Shown piece after piece: positions 1 to 13,294 of a stretch of 64,000 bases of DNA. A program made the position numbers and the translations under genes. Under the pieces are notes generated by a model, which worked only from the letters and a program-made list of their open reading frames with translations, ran no database searches and was not told the DNA's origin. Origin of the DNA: Drechslerella dactyloides (Eukaryota; Ascomycota; Orbiliomycetes; Orbiliales; Orbiliaceae). Position 1 is the first letter of the stretch. Every line of letters starts with the position of its first letter. The stretch lies in assembly GCA_020064725.1 (NCBI GenBank), contig JAGTWJ010000001.1, forward strand, positions 2,108,001 to 2,172,000. The letters are read 5' to 3'.

Positions 1-3000
1 GCTCGATATTTCTCCGTAGTGTACACTAGGGTACCATTGTGGAGGATGTGGCTTTCAGACATTGTCTGAGGTCCTCTTTTGAGCTCTTGGGGCGTCGAAC
101 GAGGCTGTCAAACACGTGGGAACGCGCATTTGTGGTGAGCGAGGTGGTCTGATAGTTGAAAGATTGTGCATTTGATGGCGGTGAGCTGTGCGAGTAGGAA
201 TGTAATTAATGCTTCGAATACGCTTCTCGACCGAGAGAATATTGAATTGGTCAGACGTCGCAGGTTGTGTCCTGTTTGGGCATGGATGGCACCTTCTGGC
301 GCAGGGGGATTCTTTTATCGACGTGACGTTTTCGGGCCCGAGGGATCGGATAGACAGACAGACAGGCAGACATGCTTGTTGGTAATATTGCGTCTCCGAA
401 ACGATACTTGCAGTGCTTGCAATAGTTATAGTGTATCGTATAACTTATAATCTCCAATTCTGGCGAGACGGACGATAATTTGGTATTTAACCGGAGGCGT
501 CCAGTCCAGGCTGATGCTGCTCTGTAAGATTTTCTATTGGCATATTTTTGCAGAATGCGAGCATTATCATTAGTAAGGGTATTAAGTCGTGCCACGGGAA
601 GCGAGGAAATTGCGGGCGTTCTGTCCAGTTGCTTTTCTCTTTTGGCGGGCGACAGGGTCTAGACCACTCTCGAGCAGGTACCAGGATTGTGGCTTGCGGT
701 TGCCGAAACACAGAAGGCTATATTGCCCGCCGTTAAGATTGCGATTTCGATTGCGAGAACCGATACCAAGGACGTCTTTGCTGCATGTAGCTTCCCTCGA
801 CAGCAGGTACAAGCTTGGGATTCCAGGACCCTGCGGAGACGGGCAAGTGTGTGCTTGGAAACATGATGGCGGAATTAAAGGAGAGGATTGAGGGGGGCGA
901 ACCCAGATTGGGAGTGCAAGTTAACAGCCGAAACTGCCGCCAGCTGACCGGGCGCCTGTGGGTCGTTCGCTGATCTGGAGCCGAAATCGAATCATGCAAT
1001 CAGACGGAGGAAATAATGACGGCGGGACCAAGCTGGCGGAAGACATGACTAAGACCAGATCTTAAGATCCAGCTTGGTGACGGATCCACGAACCGGGTAG
1101 CGGACAGTTTGCTAGCCCAGCACCCACGCAACTTGACTGCCTGAAATATATTGGATTCTGGCGATCTCGGGCAAAAAAAGAGATTGGTGAAGGTGGAGAT
1201 CCCTTAAGCATTGCGATTGAATGGCCAGGCTCCCGAGCGTCCGGGCATCCGACGGAGCTGAAGTTTGCGAACGCAAGACAATTAGTCCTCTAGTCCCAAG
1301 TCTGCACATGCTCCATACGCAGCAGAAATAACAGCTGGCTAGCTCGCACTGCGCTTTTTGGCCCCTGCAGACGCGTTACGCCTGCTGACGACCCAGTGGC
1401 GCAACGAGGCTTGCAGGCTAGAAGCCGACGCTGTTTGAGATTGTGTCCATGTCCATGTTTCGGTGAGCCTGTTTCGTACGGGGGCGTTTTTACCCACCCG
1501 CATGCATTGTATGTGACTGGGGACAGACAATATTAGTTGGCGATGGTGACTGATGCTTGCCTGAACACTCGAACGGATTGCATCACGCCCAGCGAACTTG
1601 CATGCATACACGCGGGGCCGGACTTGGATTCCACCCTGGCTGGCTGGCCGGCTGACAGGGATAGTTGGGAATGCAGACATACCTGTGTGCGATAGCGTCG
1701 ACAGGGCGCCAGACGGTGGGAGGAAGAGGAGCAGCGAGAACGGGCATGTTGCCGGATTAGTTCGCAGGTAATTTCGGCCGCTGCCGTCGAGAAATCTGCA
1801 ACCACAATCAAACCAGCCAACACGCACACGCTTGCGATCTAGTGATTCCGGCTCCCGTGATGGACCAACCAGTGCTGCGGAAGCACGCACATTCGCTCTG
1901 GAATGAAGGCTACCGTGTGCGCCTGAGATTCAATGTCCGTCAGACTTCCCCTGGTCATCCATGTGCACTCAAGTGAGCTCATGTTAACTAACGCGACTGC
2001 ATAACCCACGGGTCCAGTTGATTATTTTGGATGCATCCTTCCTGCCCGGCTGAGAGGCAATCGAAAAGAGGGGCAGGCAGGCGCCACGTTGTGGGGAATT
2101 CAGTCCGGTCGACTTAATCTCAGGAGCTGCTTAATGGCCCCTGCCGCCATAGAATGCTGCTGTCGACCCCGCGCTTCTTAGTTTTCCCACGCTTCTAAAG
2201 TCCGAAATGTCGACAGCTCGGATGGTTTCGTCCGACCGGATTGTCATCGAGCATCTAGTCTAGATTCTGGCTGAGCGGCGCTACTTTTCTGTCGGCTGGT
2301 CTCGATACTATCGTTTGCCGTTGGTGACGTGCACTCCATTCGTGTATAACACATGCCTCAACTTACCCTCGATATTTCTTACACAACTACTGCATGCACT
2401 GGAGATCAAGCTGACTCGTGCTTGAAAGCACAAGCTTTGATGGCCGTTTTAAATTAAACGTTTATGCTGCAGCACTCAATTCTGCTGCTTAGCAGGACGG
2501 TTTTCCATCAATCGAGGTTTTTCCTTAACAGGACCGGAACATCTGCGAACTTGAGGAAATGCGAAACAGACATTCACAAGCCAGCCGTGTCGCCTCCCAC
2601 ATAGTACATGCTTGGCGTGCCACAAGGCAAAACAACCGATTTGAGTTCTGATATACGAAGTAAGTTGTCTCAATCTATTAATGAATGAACGAACGAACGG
2701 ATGAATGGCAGCCGTGATATCGTCGGCTGAAAAGACTACAGTCGATGGAAAGACTGCTCCTCGTGACAGCTCTCCTGGCCGCGGAGTCCGTTGGGTAAAG
2801 AACTCGGTGGTCTAGACACATCCTCGACGTCTTGAATGCTGTCATGCGACATACACCAGACGCGTGAATGGTATCCATCCTTCCTTTTGCCTTCCCCCCC
2901 ACCGGTGCTAGTTGGAGTTTGAGCCTTGTGCATGTATGTACAAGCGCGTTCCTGGCGTTGCATTGGTGCATGCCACTTCATGACGAACGAACAGCCCCTC

Positions 3001-5343
3001 GGGTCTTTGACTGTCATGATCAACAGGCTACTCGCCGACAGCATATCGAGATGCAATCTGTCAGACAATCTCATAGGAGAGATCTCATATAGGCTCCACT
3101 CCCCATGCGGCTGTAAGCGACCCAAGAGGTCGGGTTGCGATCGAAGCATCTTGTAAGCCGTGGTGTAATAAGTTTGAATATTCAATGGCAGCATCAGTGT
3201 GTGCTTCTGGTGCCGGTCAGATTGCATCTTGCCTGCATTTCATTGGCAGACGCAATTGAGTATATATAGTTACCCGGTTTGCCTTGCAGCTCCGATGGCT
3301 AGGACAAGCGCTACCTGCCTGCTAGTCCGTCTCGATATGTTTTATTTGTTACCTTTCTTATGTTTTTCCCTTCCCGGCGGCTTGAATTCTTTGTTTGAGT
3401 CTAACCTTCCCGCCCTCTTCTTTGGACGGGCGTGAACAAAACGGGGAGGAAGCAATATATTCTCGACATTGAAAAACTCTTCTCCAAAACGATATCGTCC
3501 AAGCTGACTTTCGGCACTGCGTGCAGAACGACGGATTCTGCCATAACGCCTGCCTATCCCAAAGGTTCAGCACACCATCGTCACCAGCGCCTTCACCGTC
3601 CTGATTCGAGTCCCTGCCCGTCGACCCCCCCAAATTGCAACGGTGGTACAAAGGACGAGGGCCGAGCACGAACGCACCTGTAAAACACCTACACATCTTG
3701 TCACGAGCGAACGCGGACCAAGGTCGCAATAATACGAAACTAACTCTGGCGGCGAAGCAGTTCTCTCCAAATCGAAAACAAAAGAATCAAGGTCCAATTA
3801 CACCGTTGATACTGCATCCCGGCTCCCGTAGAGTCGACTCCTTCCTTCATCGCCTGGACCCTAAACGATTTCTCACTATCCCGGAAATTAACACTGACGA
3901 CATAGATTAATCCTCGGTATCCATTTTTAACCCGCATATTGACCGACTCGGAGCGCGTGAACGTGGATTTACTTACTTACATTGTCTTTGTTGGATTGAT
4001 TGCCTCCACCCGCTGAACCAACTGAACCAATGCACACAAGAAGGAACAGCGGCCGGATCATTCGATGGTTATAATCGATGACATACCTGCTATATAACGA
4101 TAACCATAAGCACAACCAACCAGCCAACCGAATCGATCGATCGACCCAGCTGCGGGACTCTGTTGTTAAATCCTTTTTCGAATTCCCTGCCCTCCCCGCG
4201 CGTGCCGCACCTTCAACCTATCGGATCTAGCTTGGCTGATAAAGCCGAATTCTTTCCCCTCAAGAGGTTCACTGAGTTCAACAGCTTTGATCCAGCTTGC
4301 GTGTGTGAGTCCACTAGTCGGTCATAAATTTGGACCCGCCTACACAGAATTCGAACTTTCTTAACATTTGTCAGCCTCACTGTGGTGGGTCTAAGCAGCT
4401 CTCTCGACAGTTTTTAACTTATCTCCGTCAGGCAACGACAGCACTGTGTGGATCTTTTGTCCCCATCGGTTCAGCCACAGGCGAGCGACTCGAAAAGTCC
4501 GGAAATTTCTTATATATACCGTATCGCGTTAACCTGGTTCCGAAGCTCGATCGATAACGAAAGAACAATCGCTTGTTCGTCTTGAAATTAATATCATACA
4601 GGTTTTTAAAATTGTTTTGCCTCGTGCGCCCATCGACAATAGCGCCTCGTCAAGCTTCGCGAACCGACAGGCTTGGACCCTGAAAGTCGAAAAACACCAC
4701 AAGGTGGCGGAATAAGGTAGGCAGCCCATTTTTTTTTTGCAGAGAGACCTTTTTCCTGAACTCAGCTGCTGTGTGCCCGCTGCCCGTTAGCGTCCGAAAG
4801 ATTTGCTACCGCAGACGTCATTTGGCCTGCTCTCGTTTAATCTTCCCAATCAATTTTCTGTCAATTCGGGAGGCCATCCTGATACCCTGGCGAGCGCTGA
4901 GCTGCGTGCATTTCGCATTCGTTTGCGCTGGCATGGTCTCCACTCACGATGCATATGCGATTCATGTTCACCCTCCCCATGCACTGTCACCGTCCTCGCT
5001 CCCTCGCCCGCTCCCTGCCTTGCCCAGATGCCGTTCGCTCTACCCTTTCTCATTCATCACTCTTCTTGGCCCGTGTTATCCATGTTCCCCGCTTGCACCA
5101 GCGGCCTGTGTGGGCGAATTTCTCATCGGCTGCATCCTGCTGCTGCCTTATGAAAATTTCAGTACCACCCGAGCAGAGCTAGCGCAAAAAGAAAGGAAAT
5201 GGAAGAGAAATGACACCGAAGGCCTAGGACCCTGAGTCCTAATTTACCCGCAGGGCTCAGGGCGCACATGACGACAGAAAAACAAAAAGCTGTGCGAAAT
5301 TTTGGGAGGGAATGTCAAGGCGGGCCTGCATTCTGTGGTTTTC

Positions 5344-5384
<41 letters not shown>

Positions 5385-7450
5385 ACCCAGACACAGACGC
5401 AGAGAGAGACACGCCTTCCTCCGGTCAAGCCAAGTCTAGCAAGCGTCCAGGTTGCAATTGGGCTGGCAGGAGCAAGGAGAAGAAGCGAGAGCGGCCCACA
5501 CAATTTGCTTTCGTGCAGGTTGGACAAGGCAAGATCGAGCCACAGGACCCACTGCCAGATCCACGTCGTCCAATGAGGCGGGCGCTTGGAGATTGACGAG
5601 AAAGATCTGGATCTCGTTCGGCCCTTTTGAAGGAGAGCTGTGTCCTTTTGTCCTAGGCCCAAAGCAGAGAGCTAAGAACCAAGATGCAGCTCGAATGGGC
5701 AACAGCGGCAGGGGTCTGCGCCCAAAGAAGGTACACCCCTCTGGGCTGCGAATACCGCCCTGGTGTTCATCTTGAAGGGCTTGCTCGAGCGCCGCGGCGG
5801 ACGTGGCCATGGGCGGACGTGTTTCAGTCGCTCCGAACCAGGGTCCGACGCTCGTTTCCCTTCGGTTTTAATTTTTGATGAAGCCCGAAATAAAACAGCT
5901 CGTGGGGAAGAAAAGGCAGATAATACTGTTGGAGACAGACCCACATGCCACATGCTGAGCTGCGCTGCACCACAGGCGCAAGAGAGGACTGCACCCCTCC
6001 CTCCTCACTCTCCTCACTCTCGGCGCGCAGAGCTAGTCTGAGTGGACGAGCTCGAGCACTATATATCACAATGAAGCTGCGCCCTTGTTCCACTATGGGA
6101 TTCCTAATGCACGAGAGTGGACAAGAGAGCGAGAGAGAGGACCAGGTCGACTGTACATGCACACATGCACACACAACTTTTGGAGAGCGCGCTATGCATA
6201 TGGAATGCGAGGAATTGCGGCGCATACGAGCATAGAACGGCGACTAATAGAATATCGAAGCGCAGCTACCGAACTCCTTCGACCCAGCCTAGATACATCA
6301 TTACCACTGCGCCAGGCGAACCCGCAAACAGCCTGCATGCACACACCATCGGAGCGGGCCTTGCACAGGATATATATACAGGTTGCTACCATTCTTCCTT
6401 CTTCGCGATTGCCTTGCTGCCTCTTAATTTTTCTCCGCTGGGTCCTTTATTCCTCTTTCCATTTTCTTCCCTCTGGTGCTTCCTTCAATCAATTAATCTG
6501 CCACCCATATTTTTTTTCTTCGCCCAATATATTAATTGCAATAGTATTAATATTTACCATATTTGCCAACTGAATATGGCTGCTGGTTAATTGTGCATAC
6601 CAGCCATGCAGTACACCTGGAGCCTGTTTCATATTGATATTCTTCCAGTTGTCGCAATCCCGCCAACCTGTGCTTGGGGTCAGCCTCGAGCCTCGCCTTG
6701 CCAGCGAGCGAGCTCCGAGGCATGCGAGCATCGTTGATGATATCGTGCTAACATGCTGGCATCCTATCAGAAGAATTCCAAGCTCCGCTGGATGCCCTTC
6801 CTTCGAGTTCCTCTCACTGGGGCCTAAAACAACCAATTGCATTCGAGAACCGCCATCCCTGCCGGCCCGCGCAAATCCAACGCCTCGCAACACATTACGG
6901 TCTCCCCCAGCACGATAGCCCACCAGCCACGATCTTCACGCAAGGGACAACCAAGCAGGCAGATATTCCAAAACCTCGCCAGATTCGTTCGCATCACGAG
7001 ATCCGAACGCCTCAATCCGCTGACGTCTGCGGGCTAATTCCCCCGTGATAACGGATTTAACGATCCCGAAAACAAGGAACGAGACCTAGGAGAGCAAAGT
7101 AATAATTAGAAACAAGGTCGAGCCCTCGCAGCGTAGCTTCGCGTTGGAGCCGCAACTGAAACACACAGAACTGGTATGCATACCGTGGACACCTATACGC
7201 ACCCACCCGCACCCACCCTTCCCTCCTCCAGGGAATGCACCTTACAGAATGTAGAATCAAATGACTTCCATCTAGAAGCTGTGCGATGGCTGATCTTAGC
7301 CATATCGGCGTGTACAATCGTAGGGCATCGCCACAGCAGGGCACTCAAGCAGAACAAAAGAAGAAAAAACCGAGCCTACCAAGAGCAAGCGTATAGCTCC
7401 AGATATATCCATACGTACTAGTATTGTACGTATTAAATATCTAGACGCAA
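1..7450. other. gene-free region upstream of the velvet-like gene
   Basis: No coding region can be supported on either strand. The longest open frames (183 aa on the minus strand at 1339-1890, 154 aa on the plus strand at 4771-5235) have no recognisable domain and read as low-order, Ser/Arg/Pro-rich noise. Visible content is simple sequence: a GACA-type run near 351-371, a (CA)17 tract at 5346-5379, and scattered pyrimidine tracts. Part of the last kilobase is presumably promoter and 5' leader for the gene starting at 7451. Confidence 0.6.
5346..5379. repeat. (CA)n microsatellite
   Basis: Perfect CA dinucleotide repeat of about 17 units, followed by a degenerate CAGACACA stretch. It lies in non-coding sequence. 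Confidence 0.95.
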
Positions 7451-8937
7451 ATGCCACCTCGTAAGAAGGTCAAAATAGACTCCGAGGGGGAACAGATGTC
7501 TCAGCAGCTGTCTCAGGCCGCCGCCCTCCCGGAGCATTCGCATAAGAAGCGACGGTTCGATCTAGAAGGTGGCGCTCCTGCTTCACGCCGTCGGGCAGAG
7601 TCTATAAAGATGGGTGCGGACAACCAGCATCAGCCGCAGCAGCAGCCGCAACAGACATTAAGAAGATCCGCGAGATTACAGCAAATATCGACAGAGCACA
7701 AACCAGAGCTATCAATATCAACAGATATTACAAACACTGCTACAGCGACCAATTCCACTCAAACCAATACCACCTTGAAGAAGACGCAGCGGGCAAGAGC
7801 AAAAACGCTGTCACATCTGCCAAAAGTAAAGGAAGGGAAACCACTCGTGAAGAGACGACAGGAAGCTACAGATCAAGCTTCCGCAAGCTCCCCGAAACGA
7901 CGAAGACGAAAATCTACATCTGCAAGAAGAGACGAGACTCCTTTGATAACGCAATTTGAATGTAGGGCTATCAAGACCACATAATCACCGAAATACCCTA
8001 AGATTGACATGTGCGAATTCTGGGGCGCTAAACTAACCTGATATCCCTACCACAGCCACACAAACCTACGACGATCAGCTCGAAGACGACGCGCAAACAC
8101 AAGTCCGCGACTCTGACGGTGTTCTCTGGACCAAAATGCCGTTCACGTCCCCGCAAGAAATTTACAACTTCTCTGCTGAGTTCTACATCGCCCCGCCAAA
8201 AACCGTCGAAGTCAACGCCCATGTCGGCCCGCCTCCAATCATTGTCCGCCTGCATATCGTTGACAAAAAAACAGGCCAGGAAGTTCCCTACGACAACGAC
8301 CCAGAATGGTACTACTGGACTGTCGCTCGCGTACTCCATGAAGACAGCACTCTCTGCACGGAGCCCGAGTTCCTCAACCACTCGCAGACCTCCGAGTCTC
8401 CCATGTCGTGGTTCCACGAAGAGCAGGAAGAGGACACCCGGACACCCGTGACGCAGACTCCACCGCCCGGCGGGCCTGTGAAAAAATGGAAAACCTTTGT
8501 GACATTCCCCAACATTCAGATACCTGCTGTGGGGAAATATCGGATCAAAATTACCCTTGGCGTGTACATTGATCAGAGGCTGCAGGCGCCGGACGGGCGG
8601 GAAAAGACGGAGAAACTGTGTAAAGAGCTAGTGGCGACGACATCAGATGTGATTCTCGTGCAGGAGGAGGAGCCCAAGGACGACGAAGACGACCAAACGG
8701 GTGAGTACAGTATTTCACATCAATTTCTCCCCCACTGAGTGGATTGTGGGTCACGAGCAAACTATACAGCATGACTACAGTGGCTGTTTTATGTTACATA
8801 TTGGCTGATTGATTGCTGACGAAAAAATCCACCCGTTTGCAGAGGAGCTCTTGAGGAAAAAAGACCTGTACGACAAGCTGTTGGCGGGACGGGACGAGTT
8901 CTTCAAACGACAAACGGAGCAGGACGAGTCCTTCTGA
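7451..8937 (+). CDS. nuclear protein with divergent velvet-like domain
   Basis: Three exons fit: 7451-7961, 8056-8700 and 8843-8937, giving 416 aa. The introns have GTAGGG..CACAG and GTGAGT..TGCAG ends, and both junctions keep phase 1. The first 170 residues are low-complexity and basic, with KKRR and KRRRRK clusters and a glutamine-rich run, which suggests nuclear import. Residues about 198-375 look like a folded domain. It has a PPPIIVRL strand near 229-236 and a VTFPNIQIPAVGKYRIKITL segment near 319-338. Both resemble landmarks of the velvet fold: the PPP-I strand and the F-PDLSIR-GxYRLRF motif of VosA/VelB. A charged, coiled tail ends the protein. Velvet proteins are fungal DNA-binding regulators of development and secondary metabolism. 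The domain call rests on motif resemblance only, and the usual RxCG segment of true velvet proteins is not obvious. The gene stands alone between two long gene-free regions. Confidence 0.65.
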
Positions 8938-10637
8938 GCTACGTTTTGAATTTTTGTTCATCGACACTTCAAAAGTTCCACGAGCGTAGGTGGGTGGGTG
9001 GGTGGTTGGACGGCGGCTGGCTAGTCTCGCAGTGAGACTGGAACAGCAACACCCTGAGACCAATTGCTGCCTGCAGCCAGCTGTCGGCGTCTACCGCATG
9101 GAATCGAAGAACGGCACCAAAGACGCAAAAAAATACTTGGACTTAGCTATAGAGCGATCTGCTATTGTTTGAAATTCCTTTTTCTTGATTTCCCCTCGGC
9201 ACTCATTGATCATTGGAAGACGCGCCCTGCTAGTATTATCCCTGGTGTTTCATTTGTCATTCTTTTTTTCTCTTTTGCGTGAAGCCGTCGCGGAGTTTCC
9301 GTCAGCATAGCGAACTGCGTAGTTATCTTGATTTCCTAGTTGATCAACTGACGTCTGTACGTGCTTGATTCTCTCTCTCCGATCTGATCTATTACTTCAG
9401 ATCTTCAAGTTTCCGAGACTTGGTCTTGGTTGAATGTTTCTTGTGATATTTCATGCATGTGCGCAATGATACCCGTAAGTCAACTAACAATACCCTTGTC
9501 AATATCTTCCCTACATGTACGTAAGTATGTACGTGTGGTTGACATTTCCTGCATTCTTTGCTTTCTTTTTCTTCGGGTCCGATCCGAGTAATTGCTGATC
9601 TTGATAAGTTATGTGGTACGTTGATCACATCACATCACATCACGCCTCACGGTTCCAGTCTCGCATCATAGTGCCATCTGTAGTTAGCTTGGTGCCTGAC
9701 GGCGCATATGCGGCGCCGGCGGGATCACTTTTGTCGCTTTCTTTTTCTTCCTTCAGCTGGATGTGGACACTGTTAGATATGTGGGGGGTCAGTATGGAGG
9801 TCTAGATGTGGTTGAACCCCACTAATACCCGTTGCTCCGGTTGGCTATTGAGTCATTGCAAATCACTCCCTGTAGTGTCATATTGTGATTTGGGGTATGT
9901 ATATCGTCATCCGCTCATATGTGCGCACAGGTAGCTATCTTTCGGGAGACACTAAGTGCCTTCCGATATATCTGTTGCCGCATTTCTCTTATAGCTAGGC
10001 CCACATAATATGGCATCCGCGGATCTCGTTACCGTACCTACCAACTGTCCGGTTTCTGAGACAAATGTCTACGCATTGAATGCTCAATGTCTGACTTGTG
10101 TAGCTGAAGACTAGAGTTGACATTCGATCACCGTCGCCGAGCCGGAACTTTAGCTAGCCAGGCGAGAAGTGGAGCCGGCGCTGACAGCCACGAGACTAGG
10201 ATCTGCGGAGCTGTAGAGCTGAGGAGCTGAACTGCGTACGGGACCACTTGTATACCTGGTATGCTGACGGAGTCAGTATGCACGTACTAGACTGGCTATA
10301 GCGTCTGGCTTCGAGGCTTTTGAAGCTTTGAGGTTATTCAAAGCGACGCGACGATGGAAAGGAAGGGTTTGCATGCACGTTCGTGCGAACCAGGACCAGT
10401 CGAGTGGTTCCACGGCTCTCGTCGGTAATTTTGATACTTCCTTACATACGTCGACCACTAGTCGCATTCCTTGAAGTTAGTGTGGCGCCAGGGCCACGGA
10501 ACGTGTCCGGCAACAATAGAGCAAACCGCAGCCTTGAAGTTAATATCGGTATGTTATTTTCCACGCACCCGGATGTCGGAATTTCCGCGACGACCTTAGT
10601 AGGTGGCGTCTATATGGGACGAGTGAGGGATTTTCTA

Positions 10638-10763
10638 GTCTCGAAGCTAGACGGGACCCTCTCGGCCCTGTCATTATGGCGTTCGGCTTCAAGGCTAGGG
10701 ATTTCGTGGCGTTCGAAAAAAAAAATCGGTGCAAATTAGACGAGAGGGTCAGCGTCCCGAGAC
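10638..10763. repeat. imperfect inverted repeat with GTCTCG / CGAGAC ends
   Basis: The left arm 10638-10664 begins GTCTCG and ends CCCTCTCG. The right arm 10741-10763 begins CGAGAGGG and ends CCCGAGAC. The outer six and inner eight bases pair perfectly, and the middle of the arms pairs with small gaps. The loop of about 76 bases is unrelated sequence with an A-run. Confidence 0.6.
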
Positions 10764-11738
10764 ACGTTAGATGCGCACAGCGAGAGAGGCGTTGCCATTT
10801 TGAGGGACAGTTGAGAAAACGTTATATCAACAGTAATAAGAGCTCAGGCCAAGAAGACCCCGGAAATATTCCTAACGTAACCGTTATATTCTTGATATGA
10901 TCAGCCGTTCAGACCACTTTCTCCTTATGGTGACTCCATCGATCTGTCCATAATGCATGGAGCTTAGGTGGAGATGTGATTATATCGGCCATAGTTGATA
11001 TTAGGGGCACTCAGGTTCGCAGATATTATTAGGCTGTAGTAAAAAAAGGTTTTTAGATTTGAAACTGCAGCAGCTGTGGTCCTGTGACTAGAGACCCGTG
11101 AAGAATAGCTGTAAAGAAATCCCTGCAACGGAAAGTATTACAATTTTTAAAAAGTTTTTAAGAGGCTCTCATAATGAAGACTGCAACTTTCGTTATGATG
11201 ACTTTTGAGAGCTCTGCAGGCCTGAATGCGCCCTCTGCTATGCTCAATATGCATGGGATGAAAGACGATAATATTTATATTGAAACCACTGCTGAGTATG
11301 CTGTTGGCTTTGCGCATCGCTGTCTTGCGAGCGAGCTAGGCTGCTAGCTGCTGGGCATCTCTCGTATATACTACATAGCCGCAACCCTCGACATCCTCGA
11401 AATGTCTGTCGTGTCCAGACGTCTCGTTGGACGGCGAAGGTATTTCGTAGAATCTTATATTACTGTGATTGGATTCAGGGCAGGGTACTGGTGAGATAAA
11501 CTAGGGCGCTTGATATATACAACATGGGAAATCTACATCTATTTCCGAAGTAACTATTTTAACCTTTCGAAATTCCTACTTGCATTATTCTATCGGAATC
11601 GATACCACCGACTCGCTCTATAGAGTTGAGCCCGAATACTATTGTGAACTGTCAATTGTATATACCAACTGTAATTTCTCATTGTACATGTCTCTGCTGG
11701 GAAGCTTCGAGAACCGGTCCTATAGATTAAAGTTGTAT

Positions 11739-11789
11739 ATGTCTCACGGCTTCGGTGCCGGCGCCCCGGCCGCCCGACCCGTGAGACAA
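11739..11789. repeat. short GC-rich palindrome ending GTGAGACAA
   Basis: GTCTCACGG at 11741-11749 is the reverse complement of CCGTGAGAC at 11779-11787. The enclosed sequence is GC-rich and itself partly self-complementary, in contrast to its AT-rich surroundings. Confidence 0.65.
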
Positions 11790-12094
11790 TTAACCTTAAC
11801 GATCTGAATTGTTCTTTGATAAACGGGAGACGGCAATTTAGAGTTCCCGTCAATTCTAGAATCCGTGCCCTCGCTCGGAGATGAACGTTGATAGGGCAGG
11901 AATAATTTTAACGTGCATGTAGTAGCGTGCTGCAGCGCTGTAAAAATCAACGTGAACGCATAGACATTAATCGCCGTCGGAACACAGATCCGCGGCTGTA
12001 GCTAGCTCCAAGATGCCAAGTCGCACGCCAGATCACGAAGCTGCATCGAGGTTGCACGACGTATAAAATTCAAGGTATACTATGCGATTATATA

Positions 12095-12159
12095 TTATCT
12101 CGCAAACCAGGCGCCTTCGCCGCTCCTAGTGAGTGGTGGCAGTCTGTTTTACGAGACAA
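12095..12159. repeat. palindromic element, TTATCTCGC / ACGAGACAA ends
   Basis: The left arm TTATCTCGCAAACCAG (12095-12110) pairs with the right arm CTGTTTTACGAGACAA (12144-12159), with a few mismatches. Its first nine and last nine bases match those of the element at 38301-38349, about 26 kb away, so the two are probably copies of one family. Confidence 0.65.
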
Positions 12160-13263
12160 ATTATCGACGAATATACTTATATGCTTTGTATGTATATATA
12201 GAATTATAGGCAGATCTAACAACTTTGGCACCTCCCGCTGTCGTTACCAAATCCAAGGCCGGAGCATATGTCTTGAGCTCGCGAAGCTAGCGCTATAGCC
12301 CGCTATACTTTGGTTGGCTGAACGGGCAGCCGGATGTTGACATCTAGTCGACAAGGCCCGGCCACCAGGGTATAGGAACGACGGCCGAATAAACAGACCA
12401 GCGATTGAGGTCTCCAGCGACGGCTGTTATCGCTAAAACTCTCTTTGCGATTGAGGAAGCCAATGCATCGCTCGCATATATTTCTACATTTCCTGATGGC
12501 TACTATAGCTAGTTGCTAATTTGGGGCGGTACTGGAGTCTGCTTTCCTGCAGTGGCTGCTGTATCTGTTCGTATAGTATCTGATACCAAGGTACTACCCG
12601 CTGCGTACCCAAGAGCGCGAGCCGGCTGGCAGGCAGCTTATATATATATATATATGTATACCGCGTATCCACTAGGTGAGGGAGAATGATATTGTTGTTA
12701 CCATATATGCATAGAGACAGTAGACATACGTGCCTGTAGGACGCCTATAATACTGCGTGCAGACTATTCTAGCACTGGCGGGCCCGTGAATCTGATGAGA
12801 CGGCCGAACAGTGTCTCTCAGTCATGCATGCATACATACATGATTTCGAGACTTCCAGGAGTAAGAGAATCTTCAAAAACACGCATCCCTCGTCTCGCAA
12901 GCTAGGCGCCTTCCTTACGGTTTATACGCATACATTAATTATCAATATTATATATAAGCTACCTACCTGCTATCTAAGTATTTGTTTATTTATCTGTTTA
13001 CCTACCGGTCTAGTATCCGCCAGAGAGTACTGGTTCAAAGTCCAGTGCCCAGTATACCACTTATCTGGAAAATCTAGATCGGAATCTACGGAATCCAATC
13101 AATATCCAGATCCATACTGATAGAATTATCAAGATGAGTTTGCTAGTTGGAGCAGCAGGCAGGGTGGCTGCTGTATAAAATACCTTCCATTTTTATTCAA
13201 GTATTCTTTTGGTTGTTGAGTACTTATATATAGCAAAAACCTGGACACGACGCTGGTAGTGCT

Positions 13264-13294
13264 GTCTCGTGATACAGTCGATAACATATCACGA
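13264..13294. repeat. short hairpin beginning TGTCTCGTGATA
   Basis: TCGTGATA at 13267-13274 and TATCACGA at 13287-13294 form a perfect 8-bp stem with a 12-base loop. The left side resembles the arms of the elements at 12095 and 38301. Confidence 0.5.

Noticed and set aside
1339..1890. 183-codon minus-strand open frame
   Set aside because: It is the longest frame in the first 7 kb, but its Ser/Arg-rich composition lacks any domain or coherent secondary structure, and an overlapping frame is open too. Read as chance.
4771..5235. 154-codon plus-strand open frame, with another frame open in the same place
   Set aside because: Two or three frames are open together in pyrimidine-rich DNA, which gives Leu/Pro/Ser-rich translations without meaning.
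13028..13053. tRNA T-arm-like ACTGG-TTCAAAGT-CCAGT
   Set aside because: The loop has eight bases instead of seven and no matching acceptor stem lies upstream.
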